This document shows, piece by piece, positions 13,383 through 24,000 of a stretch of DNA of 64,000 nucleotides. The position numbers and the translations under genes are program-made. The notes beneath the pieces are model-generated. The model did not search any database, had not been told where the DNA came from, and was given only the letters and a program-made list of their open reading frames with translations. Position 1 is the stretch's first letter. Each line of letters begins with the position of its first letter. This stretch comes from Istiophorus platypterus (lineage: Eukaryota; Chordata; Actinopteri; Istiophoriformes; Istiophoridae), in assembly GCA_016859345.1 (NCBI GenBank), contig CM029121.1, positions 5,650,029-5,714,028 on the forward strand, written 5' to 3'.

Positions 13383-13882
13383 NNNNNNNNNNNNNNNNNN
13401 NNNNNNNNNNNNNNNNNNNNNNNNNNNNNNNNNNNNNNNNNNNNNNNNNNNNNNNNNNNNNNNNNNNNNNNNNNNNNNNNNNNNNNNNNNNNNNNNNNNN
13501 NNNNNNNNNNNNNNNNNNNNNNNNNNNNNNNNNNNNNNNNNNNNNNNNNNNNNNNNNNNNNNNNNNNNNNNNNNNNNNNNNNNNNNNNNNNNNNNNNNNN
13601 NNNNNNNNNNNNNNNNNNNNNNNNNNNNNNNNNNNNNNNNNNNNNNNNNNNNNNNNNNNNNNNNNNNNNNNNNNNNNNNNNNNNNNNNNNNNNNNNNNNN
13701 NNNNNNNNNNNNNNNNNNNNNNNNNNNNNNNNNNNNNNNNNNNNNNNNNNNNNNNNNNNNNNNNNNNNNNNNNNNNNNNNNNNNNNNNNNNNNNNNNNNN
13801 NNNNNNNNNNNNNNNNNNNNNNNNNNNNNNNNNNNNNNNNNNNNNNNNNNNNNNNNNNNNNNNNNNNNNNNNNNNNNNNNNN
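13383..13882. other. Assembly gap of exactly 500 N
   Basis: Five hundred consecutive N characters. A round 500 suggests a placeholder for a gap of unknown true length. It falls in the SDR gene just where the last exon or exons would be expected. Confidence 0.99.
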
Positions 13883-16381
13883 TTACTGTGTACATGCACA
13901 TGTATCCTGATATGACTCACTGTGCAATCTATAATTCACTAAGTAATCTAAAAATTTTTTGAATGTAATTATTTTTAAAATGATTCTAAGTAAAATGAAT
14001 GTAATTTTACTAAGTGAATGTATTTTTTTTTTAAATGCCCATTTATAATATTCTTTTAAATCAATTTAACATGATTTCATAAAATGTCCCTCTCTCTTGG
14101 AACCTAAATTCAATACACTCCAAATACTGTGAGGAGATTCATTCTACTGTATAGGGTGGGTCTGATTTAGCTGTCAAAGTGAGTCATTTGTCAGCTAACT
14201 TTGGGTGCAGTGAAGAACACCTGCTGTCTCTCTTTAAGCTGTATTTGTTAAGGCCTTCTGTCATACTCCATCATGTAATTTGAGTAGTTTTAAAGGATAT
14301 TGTATGGAGGTGAAAAACATGAGCTTGTCATTAAAGAATGGGAGGGTGTGAGGCCTGCCTTGGATTGGTTGACATTATATTGATTAAACAAAGAAAGTGT
14401 TTTGATTACAACTGAGGACCCTTTTTATTTTAAGGAGATGTACTGTGAGTTTTAATGGGAAATTGTTGCCATGACAGTGCATTTACCTGCTTGTGTCAAA
14501 GAATGTCTTTCATCGGTGTATTGAAATGTAGTTTTACTAAATTGATGAAAAGTTGGTTGTGATGTCTATGTAGCTGATTATTCAAACTCAAATGCATGAA
14601 TTTTCAATATGTAATGTTTACAAAAATTTAAAATCCCCTGAAGCTTTGTCAGTTTGAGAGAGGAACAAACAACTGAATGAAATAGGTCACATTTGTCCCA
14701 CAAGTGTGAGGTACAAGAAAAATACATTATGCCTCTTTCTGCTAGGATCTCGATAAATAGGAAGGATGTCCACTATACCTGACAAAATCACATTTATGCT
14801 GTATATGCTGTATTGAGAAAATTAAAACATCAACAAATTGTATTACTCAGTGTTTGTGAATATGAATGTTTTCTGTGAATTTACTACAAGTAAACAGACA
14901 CAAGAGTAATGAGTACATGTGGTAATTAGTTCATAATGTTGTAGTAAGATGTTAACAAGATATAATATAATATACTTTATTCAGAAAATTTTGAAAGAGA
15001 AAACATATTTATACGCTTGAAAACGAGGATTAATATAATTCTGGCATTGGCTCCTACAATGCTTCTTTTGTACAAGACTCTGGATTTCTACAGAGATTGT
15101 CCAGTTCATCAACTAATTCTGCTTAAAGTTATTTGATGTTGACAGTTTTCCCACACAGACAGTAGCAAATAGCATGCAGTTGACCAATGGATCACAGTAA
15201 AGCCCCCCACAGAGTGTACCTCAATTGGTCAGGGTTTAAATTGGGTTCTTCAGTGAATTTAGCAATTCTTCAGCCCCCCACCCCAAGTAATGTCCTACAA
15301 AGAGGAAAAATTAAAGGGATTGGTATCACCCATTTGTGCAGTAGTCTGGGTTTAGCACAAACCTACTTAAATCAATTATTATTGTAGTAAATAGGTTTTG
15401 AAGTTCTTTCTTTATGTGGTGTCTTTAAACCTTGCATAACATTTGCTGTGCAGCATCTATCTTATTACGCCTGTTCAATGAAATGAGATACGTGTCAGAA
15501 TACTAAGAATGAAGGGGGACGCTCTGAGGTCAGAGGTCAGGTGGTGTTGGTGTGGTGGGCAGGGATGGAACTTTTGAGGCATAAGGCTGTTGAAGTTTTT
15601 GCAAAAAGACAGCAGACCAGTTACTGAAGTGAAATATGATAGTATAGAAATGCTTTGACCACTCAAGGTATGATCTATTTGTGTCTAAAAAAAAGAGTAT
15701 AAAAGGGAATGCAGCCCACCACGAGGGAATGAGCAGACAGATGGGGCACTTTGTTCTGTCTCCCTGAGCCACAAATCAGTCAGGCTCAGAAAAATGGATC
15801 ACTTGCGGGGATCCGATTTTTTTGTTGTGAAGTAAGTTTGTTTCTCAGGGACTACAGATCAAGGGTATTTTTAACTTAAATTCAAGTACTTGATATTGAC
15901 AATTCAATGCAACAGGCACCAGTTCTTGTTCTGGATCATCATGAATGATAGGATCATAATAATAACCATCTCCTTTCGAAATCTCAGACTGCTCAAAATC
16001 ACCTGCTGCAGTGGGTCATGACTGGACGGGGACTAGCACATGGCAGACCAAAATCAATGTGGAAAGTTGTCCCTACATGCTCTTTCTGAGAGATCTTACT
16101 GTTCTATAGAAAGAAATGGCTTTTTGGATAAACTAATTTATTTTATACTTATAGGAAAATACAAGTATTAAATAAGCTCATTACATCTGGAATGTACCTT
16201 ATACACAGTCACTTCACCCAGTCATTGGCTATCTGCCTGTTAATGACTATTATACAGCAGGAATCACTGTCTGAGCCAGGATCATATACTTGCTGTATGA
16301 AAACAGGAGCCATACTGTGGGCCTGGCAGGTTATGACATGAAGTGCTTCATTAATAATAATAAGAAATATTATTATCATTA

Positions 16382-16385
<4 letters not shown>
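13883..16385. other. Intergenic DNA between SDR and nlrc5, no exon recognised
   Basis: This AT-rich stretch was checked for an SDR 3' exon (a frame continuing after YxxxK with an HPG-like strand) and none was found. It may contain the 3' UTR of the SDR gene if the coding end is within the gap. No other feature is supported. Confidence 0.45.

Positions 16386-16448
<63 letters not shown>
16386..16448 (+). repeat. (TA)n microsatellite
   Basis: About 30 uninterrupted AT/TA units followed by 'tttatatttatatagcacct'. The run sits at the edge of an interspersed repeat, a common arrangement in fish genomes. Confidence 0.9.
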
Positions 16449-16461
<13 letters not shown>

Positions 16462-16640
16462 GCACCTTTCATACAGGAAATTAAGCTCAAAATGCCATAC
16501 AATGAGGAAATTACATTAATAACATACATAAAGTGAACATAAAAACAGGGATAGAATACAAGTGATAATAATAAAAATGAATAAAAAATATAGTTAGCTA
16601 ACGTCCCATAAGAGGGAAAATAGAACCTATATATAGTTTA
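16449..16640 (+). repeat. Probable interspersed repeat ('tatatagcacctttca' type)
   Basis: The segment starts with 'tttatatagcacctttcata', a phrase typical of a widespread teleost repeat whose consensus continues into an 'aagtgctttacaa'-like stretch (here 'aaaatgccatacaatga'). The copy is decayed and its right end is unclear. Confidence 0.4.
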
Positions 16641-16859
16641 TATATTTTCATGCCATTGATGGCAATTAAAATTATTAGCTGGCCATCAGCATAAAATTTT
16701 ATAAAAACAAAGTTCAACAAGGAGAAAAAAAATCTGATTATGAACAATAAAAAAAATAGGAGCGGCATTAGCACAAAGGTAAAAGCAATAATAAAACAAT
16801 GATAATTTAGTTAATATAAAGTGAGGCAAGAATTATGAAAGGTTTCACAATTAGAAACA

Positions 16860-17046
16860 CTGTGGACCTCAGTGTCTCCGGGTCCGAGCTCGGCTCCTCA
16901 TCCATCATTTTATTCCTCTGGCGCATCATTTTTCAGCGGTTTTCATTAAGACAGTTGGCGACGGTTGGCAAAGTGGGAGAACTTGAGTCACCGACCGCAA
17001 ACGAAAACGAAAACGAAAGTACCGCCGTGGTCTAAGTTTCGTTTCT
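16860..17046 (+). promoter_or_regulatory. nlrc5: nlrc5 promoter with interferon-stimulated response element
   Basis: The sequence becomes CpG-rich at about 16870. At 17003-17020 it reads GAAAACGAAAACGAAAGT, three GAAA cores with exact two-base spacing, a perfect interferon-stimulated response element (ISRE, the binding site of IRF factors and ISGF3). A second inverted GAAAC-type box lies at 17035-17046 (agtttcgtttct), with one base less spacing than the consensus. Mammalian NLRC5 is strongly interferon-induced. The element lies 30-60 bases upstream of the presumed first exon, the usual position. That it drives interferon induction here is inferred from the motif. Confidence 0.8.
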
Positions 17047-17097
17047 AAATATATGGTTGACGGGCTGCGGGGAGACGCTCGGCGACGGCCGAGGCAG
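17047..17097 (+). other. nlrc5: Probable 5' untranslated first exon of nlrc5
   Basis: A strong donor (CGAGGCAG|gtgagc) follows at 17098, after the ISRE and inside the CpG-rich block. An acceptor (gtgtatcag) at 17779 leads into the exon carrying the start codon. The start of transcription is not visible, so the left end is approximate. The exon contains an ATG at 17053 that would run out of frame into the main start. Confidence 0.55.
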
Positions 17098-17782
17098 GTG
17101 AGCGGCCCTTTTATCGTTCATCTCCAGGTAACGTCGCTAAATCGGCCCATCGACAGCGCGGAGACTCGCACCGCGCCCCGCCTCACCTCGGGCGGCCCCG
17201 GGCGGATCGCCTCCCCTCCGGCGACGCGGAGCTTGGCGAGCGCACAAAACAAAAGTCGGTGGAGGGACGGAGGCTTAGCGACCGACCGGGTCCCGATCGG
17301 CAACGGGGCAGGAGCCGCCTGCGTAAAACTCTCCGTTAGGCGCAACTTGTCTGATGTAGCGAACGAGGGAACGTGCAATGATCGATAATAGCAAACGTTT
17401 ACCGTTTTTTCTGATTAAGCAAACCACAGCGCATCTTTAAAATAAAGTATTATCAACGATCGATAATGAAAACAAACATGCATGAACTCCTCGATGGAGG
17501 AAAGATATAGACTGTAAATGAGGTTCCTCAAGAACCCAGCAACTCTAGTTGCACTAGTCTAGTGCATCCAAACTGTAGCTTCAGCTGTGGCGATGATGAT
17601 GGTGTTCATGTGCATGATGCCCCCTCGAGTGTGCGTGGAAAATGTCAATGTCAAGTTGGTCTCCTGTTGGTTGAGATGGGTGCTATTTGTTTTCGTCTGC
17701 GATTCATATGAAGCCAACTGTCTGTGATCTTGTATACAGTATGCCTGCTTGTGTTCCTGTTCGGCGGTTTGTGTATCAGCTG

Positions 17783-17803
17783 ATGGAGTCTGACCATGGA
17801 TGA
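17783..17803 (+). promoter_or_regulatory. nlrc5: Short uORF overlapping the nlrc5 start codon
   Basis: Right after the acceptor at 17779, an ATG at 17783 opens a six-codon frame whose TGA (17801-17803) lies just past the main ATG at 17796, in another frame. If exon 17047-17097 is spliced on, the upstream ATG at 17053 reads through the junction into the same stop, giving a longer overlapping uORF. The main ATG has a better context (A at -3, G at +4). Overlapping uORFs usually lower translation of the main frame. Confidence 0.5.
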
Positions 17804-20707
17804 GGAGGTTGAGGCCTGTGATGAAAATGTGAACTCCGTCTTGGCTCAGGAGTCCTCGGAGCTGATCCACATCCTTCGCAGTCAGTCGCCCGCAGTCATA
17901 ATGAAGTTGTGCCAAATGATGCCCGGTGGTGCTGGGATGAACACTGGCCACCTGGCCCCCACTAGCTCTTCAGCAGCGGCAACAGAACTCATCCAAGCCA
18001 TATTGGAGTATTACAGGGAGGCCAGGGATGAAGATTGCCGCAACTTCCTTCAAAGTATCTGCCTTTTGTGTGAGAATATCCCCATGCGCTTGGAGTCGAG
18101 GCTTATGTGGGTTGCTGGATGTCCAAACAGTGAGTGTAAAGCTTTAAATGTTCACAGGGGATGCTAGTCCTTGGCTTGAGGGTTTATACAGATTGTGCAC
18201 TGTCCGCTGTGTGAGAGCATCTGTCAGTAGTAATATTGCCTGCATGCAGACTGTAACAGACTAAACAGACTGTAAACCACAACAGGAACGGTCATTATAA
18301 GTCGTTACTTTGGTTCATTGGTAGTCAGTAGTTTGATCAGAATCACATAAAGCAGAACTGGCTATATGACAAGTTATTTCTATCTTTTGATTGCATACAG
18401 GAAGTACCTCTTATTACACCACATGTAGGGGTGTGGCCGAAAGATAATTCAACTGTGAACAAAGTAATCCCAGTAAAGCCCAACTAGACGACATAGTTTT
18501 ACTCTGGGTTTATAGCCTTTTATTTTCAGTCTACTTACATGATTTCTGCCATCAAGTCATATTTATATCTGTATTTTGTTCTGTTCACTTTATGAAGTGT
18601 AGTAATAAATAATAAGTAGTAAGGAACTGTCTTTGTGCTTGCTTAGTTAGCACTATGAGTTTCTCTTTGACTCGGCTGATTCCATACACTCTCTAATCAC
18701 CAAGTCAGTTTCACTTAGAAGAACGGTGTCCCTCATCTTCTGAAATGCTAAAAAAATGAGTTAGAAATTTCTCATCATTTCTTTTTCTTTGCTTCTTTTC
18801 TTTCTTTTATTTTCAAAATATCACTGCAGAAACCTCATATACACAACCACAACTACTGTGCAGCCAGTCAGCATTCAAGCTTCTTTGGGAAGCTTTGGAA
18901 TCAAAAATATATTTTTTAAGTGAAAGGTGTTTCTGTACTTGAAATTTTTTCATAATATTATTTGGTTGACAGTAAAACAACCCAGAGCAGGTTCGGCCTC
19001 ACTGTCTAACTAAAATAGAAAACCAAAAGTGAAAGGTGGCTGTTGTAAAAAAAGCAGTTTTTCAATCAACAGGGTGTATTCAGTAAGTGAATTGGTTCCA
19101 TTGGTTCACTTTGGAAATCCCTGATGTTTCCTTTTATTTATTTATTTTCATCTATAGATAATTTAGAAACTAAAAGTGAGCCCTAAATAATGACATGAGT
19201 CTTTTTGGATGCTTTTTAGTATTGCCATGTGTTATTGTGTACTGTATATCTTGTCTGTATTTTTCTGCACCGTAGATGGTTTTGAAAATGTGCGTCCCAG
19301 TGCAACGAACGAGGGATCGTCATTGGCAACTTCAGAGCAGCAGATCAGCAAACGCCCACGGATTGGTAGAAAATACTCAGACACGGCAACCTTGTTCTGT
19401 TACAGCTACATCCACATGCACAAACTAACTTGGCAAATGGCCACCGACTAGTTTAAAACCATGAATTTATACAGGGAATTGCATATGGTGCAGCAGAATC
19501 AGCCTTGCCAATATTTTGTCCTAGTGGCAAGTGCAGTGCTGTCATAAAAAAAATGTACTACAACCTAAAACACATTTTTCTCAAAATGTCTGTTAAAATA
19601 TAACTGACCATAGTGAACAAAACACTACATAACATATTACCCTTTAAAGATTTGTAAAATTTTCTTGTAGCTATGAAAATTCATTTTAGTATTTGACATC
19701 TCCATGTAAAGTCTTTGTGATGAATAAGGGGAGTCAAAGAGAGAGACATAAATCTTCATTGCACATGCACATTTCATACCATGTAAAATAAAAACCTGAT
19801 GTCTGGAAATAAAGCAGTTACCCTTATTTGACTATGAAAAAATAGGCGTGGATATCAACAGCATTAGTAAGTGTTGCTTGCTACAAACATCAAGACGTAA
19901 CCATAAATCTGCAGACTGAGTTTTCAGTGAAGCCAAAAGAGGAAGTATGAGATGTTTTCATTCCATTGTAATGTGTTTATTTTGGAAGTAAACCAGGCAT
20001 GTTAGCTATGTTTCTTTATCTGGTTATTACATAACCAGAGTTAACCCAGTTCTCATGTTTGGATGTGTGTTAACCGAAATCAGCTTACTGAGAAGCAGCT
20101 CCCTTTACATTTACTGTAAAGGCACAGCAACTGATTGACTGCTTTTTTTGTTGGATGACTGGATTGTGTTTGTGTACTTGCAAGTTTTTTTCATTTTATG
20201 GATCACATTTTTGTCAGATGCACACATGCAGTGCTTTCCAAAGTAGATAACACTGTTTCTTGTACTGTGAATTTTCCTAATATTTTATCTTATATCTTGA
20301 GTGGGCTAAAGCAAATTTACCTAGACCATGTGTGAATTAGAATATGTCTGTTAGAACTACAATTTAATTTTTAAAAAAGAGGATAATCTGCCCCTTTGGT
20401 GCAATTTATTAAAAAGAGGGCAGCTTTTTATTGGTCCAACTTTGCCTCAAGAACAATTTTTCTCTTCAAAGAAAATGCCCTCTGCAAATAATGTGTTTTT
20501 TTTAATGTACCCGACCTACAGACCACTGGGAGAACTACATTGCGGGAGTGATTAATTTACTGCTGAGGAGGTTCAACCAACTGAGTGAAGGCCATTTGAA
20601 GGAGGTCCAATTGGAGAATGTGTGGGTCAGCATAAGAACAACAAATAGAGGCAAGGACAGACCTGATCAAACCCCTGGGCCTTCAGACAGAGGAGGCAGA
20701 ACACCAG
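17796..20707 (+). other. nlrc5: nlrc5 N-terminal death-fold-like region and nuclear localisation patch
   Basis: Three exons (17796-18129, 19276-19365, 20522-20707). Residues 1-110 alternate helical hydrophobic and acidic stretches (SSELIHILRSQSP, ELIQAILEYYREAR, CRNFLQSICLLCENI), resembling a six-helix CARD/death-fold but without a clear canonical CARD signature. This fits the 'untypical CARD' of NLRC5. Exon 2 encodes a serine-rich linker ending in ISKRPRI, a basic KRPR cluster at residues 137-140. A basic signal at about this position drives nuclear import in mammalian NLRC5. Exon 3 has a helical part (NYIAGVINLLLRRFNQL) and a charged linker before the NACHT. Confidence 0.75.
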
Positions 20708-21013
20708 GTCAGCATTACTCTCTTTTCCTTTTTCTTCAACACCAACAATCTGCTAAATTTACTTGACCTAATTTTCAATTAATTAGGGGAGATTTAAAGA
20801 GATACCTAAATGAGCACTATAGTTCAGTGAGGTAAGAACCATGTGGGGAGACAAAATCACATAGCATTAAATGGGTTAAAAAAAAAGAGAAACATTAAAA
20901 CAAAAAACCCCATGCATTTTTATGAAGTGATATGGCCATACAGACATAAAACGTCAGTGTTTCTGCCCCCATTGCTGTGTGTGTGTGTGTGTGTGTGTGT
21001 GTGCCTTTGTGTA

Positions 21014-21052
<39 letters not shown>

Positions 21053-24000
21053 TGGGGGGGGGGTGGTCTCTTGGGAAACCCTGCCAACCCAAAATTAAAA
21101 AGAAACTTTATGTTATTTACCGTAATTCATATGCACTTGTTTCATTCTGCCTCCATGTGAGTCTTTACTGCATTCTTCTGTCATTTAAGGTGTGTTTCTC
21201 TCCTCTCTTTCACTTTCTGTTTCACACATAGTCTGTATATCATGCAGTAAAAGTTTTCCAACAAGTGTTATGAATCCCTCTAAAACCAAAGATGTCCACC
21301 CCAAATGTCTGAAAGTCAGGCTAAAATATGAGCGTCTTTTAAACACATGCAATCTAACAATAGTGGCCATGGTGTTGGCAGCTCTCCTGCTTTTAGGCAA
21401 TGGAAGAATAACAGTTATTAACAAACTGTACTTCTCCTTTTGTAGAGAAAACGAAAAATAAAAAAAGAGAGAACCTGACAGCACCCCCCCCCCCCAAAAG
21501 CAGTCAACCTCAGCGAAGCACTGAACTCTCTAAGTCATACATAAGTAAATTCTCTTAAGTACTAACTAAATACATTGTCCTCAGCAAACTCAGAGCCTGA
21601 TGGGGATTTTGGGTCTTTGGAGTCTAGAGTGACATTCAGGACCTTCCTCCAAGGGTGTGCAGGAAAGGTGACGGTTGTCGTTGGCCGGGCTGGATCAGGA
21701 AAAACTCTTCTGATGTCTTGTTTAGGACAGCAGTGGGCACATGGTCTTGTAAGTTAACATACTTTTTCATCATTCGATATGTATGTTGAGTAAATATTAG
21801 CCCTTTTCTTCTATAAATATTCTGTCCTAATGTGGTGGATTGGTGTTGGGGCTGATCAAATCATTATTATTGTTAAGAATACTAAGAACAGCAGAAAAAT
21901 CAGCTATTGAGAAACTGAAAGAGGGTCTCTGTTCAAGAAAGTTTTTCACAAGATATTTTCAGGTTTTGCATAATTTAACAAAAGATTCAGACATCTGTGA
22001 TCTGTGGGAACTGCACATTATGCAAAATGTGTCACCTGGTAACTGTTTTGAGACACTGAACCATTTAGCAACACAAAGAAATACTGTACATGCAGCTGCC
22101 AGTTACACTTAAAAGGGAATTCTACCGTTTCTCATATCAAAGTCAGCTTATACAGTGTATTGAAAAAGTATTCAGACCCCTTCGCTTTTTTCATATTTTA
22201 TTATTTTGCAGCCTTGTGCCAAAATCATTTAATTTTTTCCTTCTTCAGTCTCAGTTTTTTGCCTGGTCCCGACTGCCAGCCTGCGTACTGTTCATTGCTT
22301 CACTAAAAGATTTTTGAGAACTTTTACACAATCTTTGAGTCCTTGTCTAGTGGTACAACATTCCGAGTCTAATAATTAGATTAAGGCCATATTTGTCCGT
22401 GTCCACATGAATATGAACTTCTTACAAATTAAAACACCAGCGTCTGCTGTTGTTTAAACATTACATTTTTGTATTATTCATACTGGGCTCTGTCTAAACC
22501 TTCATACCATACTTGAATTTTTAAGACAATTCACAAAAAAGCATAGGAAACCATTGACAGGAGGTTATTATACAGGCTATACTATCCAAATGCAGAGCTA
22601 TCAACTGTCCTTAACCTTTAGGATAAATGATCAATGTGTAGCTGTATTGATACAGGATCAGCATGCAAAACGAGAGATAGTCAATAATTGTTGTCTTGGA
22701 TCAGGATCAGAGTTTTTTTTAATTTTACTCTCCCTTACTCCCTGCCTATCCTCTGCTTGTCTTCCAGGGCCCTATCCCTTCATCCCACCTATTTGTACTG
22801 CTAGAGTTTCGTCAGCTCAATCTACTGTCCAGCCCACTCTCATTGTCTGAGCTGTTATTCCAACACTATCTCCCTCCAAAAGGCGGTGACGATGAAAAGG
22901 TATGCCAATAGCAGTATTAGAACAGTGCCCTCATAAATCAGGAATTGCTTTTCTGTGTTAAATGTGAAAGTAGCTTTAAAGAAAAAAAATCCTTTTTGGC
23001 ATTTTGCCTTTATATGAAGTCAGTGTAGAGAGACAGAAATTATGAAAAAAGGGTACGGCATGCAAAAAGTTCCCCTGGCAGGAACCACGGTTTTGTGGTA
23101 TTAACTGATACCATTAGTCCACCGGGTGCCCCGGTGCATTAGCACAATGCCTGAAGCAGTCCTGTACTGATATGAATGATCAGACTTCTCTGAGGCACAT
23201 TATAAGGAACCATATTCATAAAGCTGTGTGCTGGCAAAAGTTGGTCCAAATGGTAAAATTCTAATTTCTCTGAATAATTAAATAAACTTTCTCTGAAGGA
23301 ATTAACTGTAGAGTTTCATATGCAGAGGAGAAAATAAAAAGTGAAAGCAGGAGATTATAAGTTAATCAGAGTGAAAAAACACAAGTTACTTAGACTGTTA
23401 AAGACAAGGGCATAGGTTTCAGAATTGGGGGAACACAATGAAGCTGGGGGTCTTTGATCAGACAGAAAGAAAAACATTCCCTATATTTATACACATTTAT
23501 ATCAGTCTTACAACTAATACTTGTTTATGAAATTGGTTAAACCTCTGTAACAAACAAATTACTGCCACTAATACTTTCCAATTAGGTGAACTAATACATT
23601 CTTTTCATTTTTCTTACATTCCCCTTATATTGTATGTCTGAGCAGAGAGCTGTTTTGGATTACCTCCTTTCCAATCCAATGCAAAGTTGTTGGGTGCTGG
23701 ATGGCTATGATGAGTTTTACAGAACATTCACCAAACAAGAGGTGCAGAGAGAACCGTTGGACCCAGAAAACCCTCTTCCCGTTGCAGATCTCATCTCAGG
23801 ATTATTAAATCGTCAGCTTCTTCCAGGATGCACTGTGCTGGTCACCTGTCGTGTACGCAATGTCATTGATTTGGAAGGCATTTCTGATAAAGTGGGGCAA
23901 CTGCTAGGATGGGATTACCATGAGATCAAGGAGTACATGGACAACTTCTTTGGAGTAAATGGTAAAAACTTGCACACTTTTACATTAATGAAGTGATAGA

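Noticed and set aside
13325..13962. Four open frames of about 175-206 codons on both strands
   Set aside because: They consist almost entirely of the N-filled gap, so there is no real coding sequence.
17053..17388. 111-codon + strand frame from ATG 17053 as the true nlrc5 N-terminus
   Set aside because: It is an Arg/Pro-rich CpG-island frame that crosses the strong donor at 17098 and shows no protein-like pattern. The exon starting at 17796 gives a protein of the expected size and domain order.
20843..21231. Overlapping frames of repeated Cys-Val and His-Thr
   Set aside because: They are produced by the (TG)n microsatellite. The real exons of nlrc5 flank this intron.
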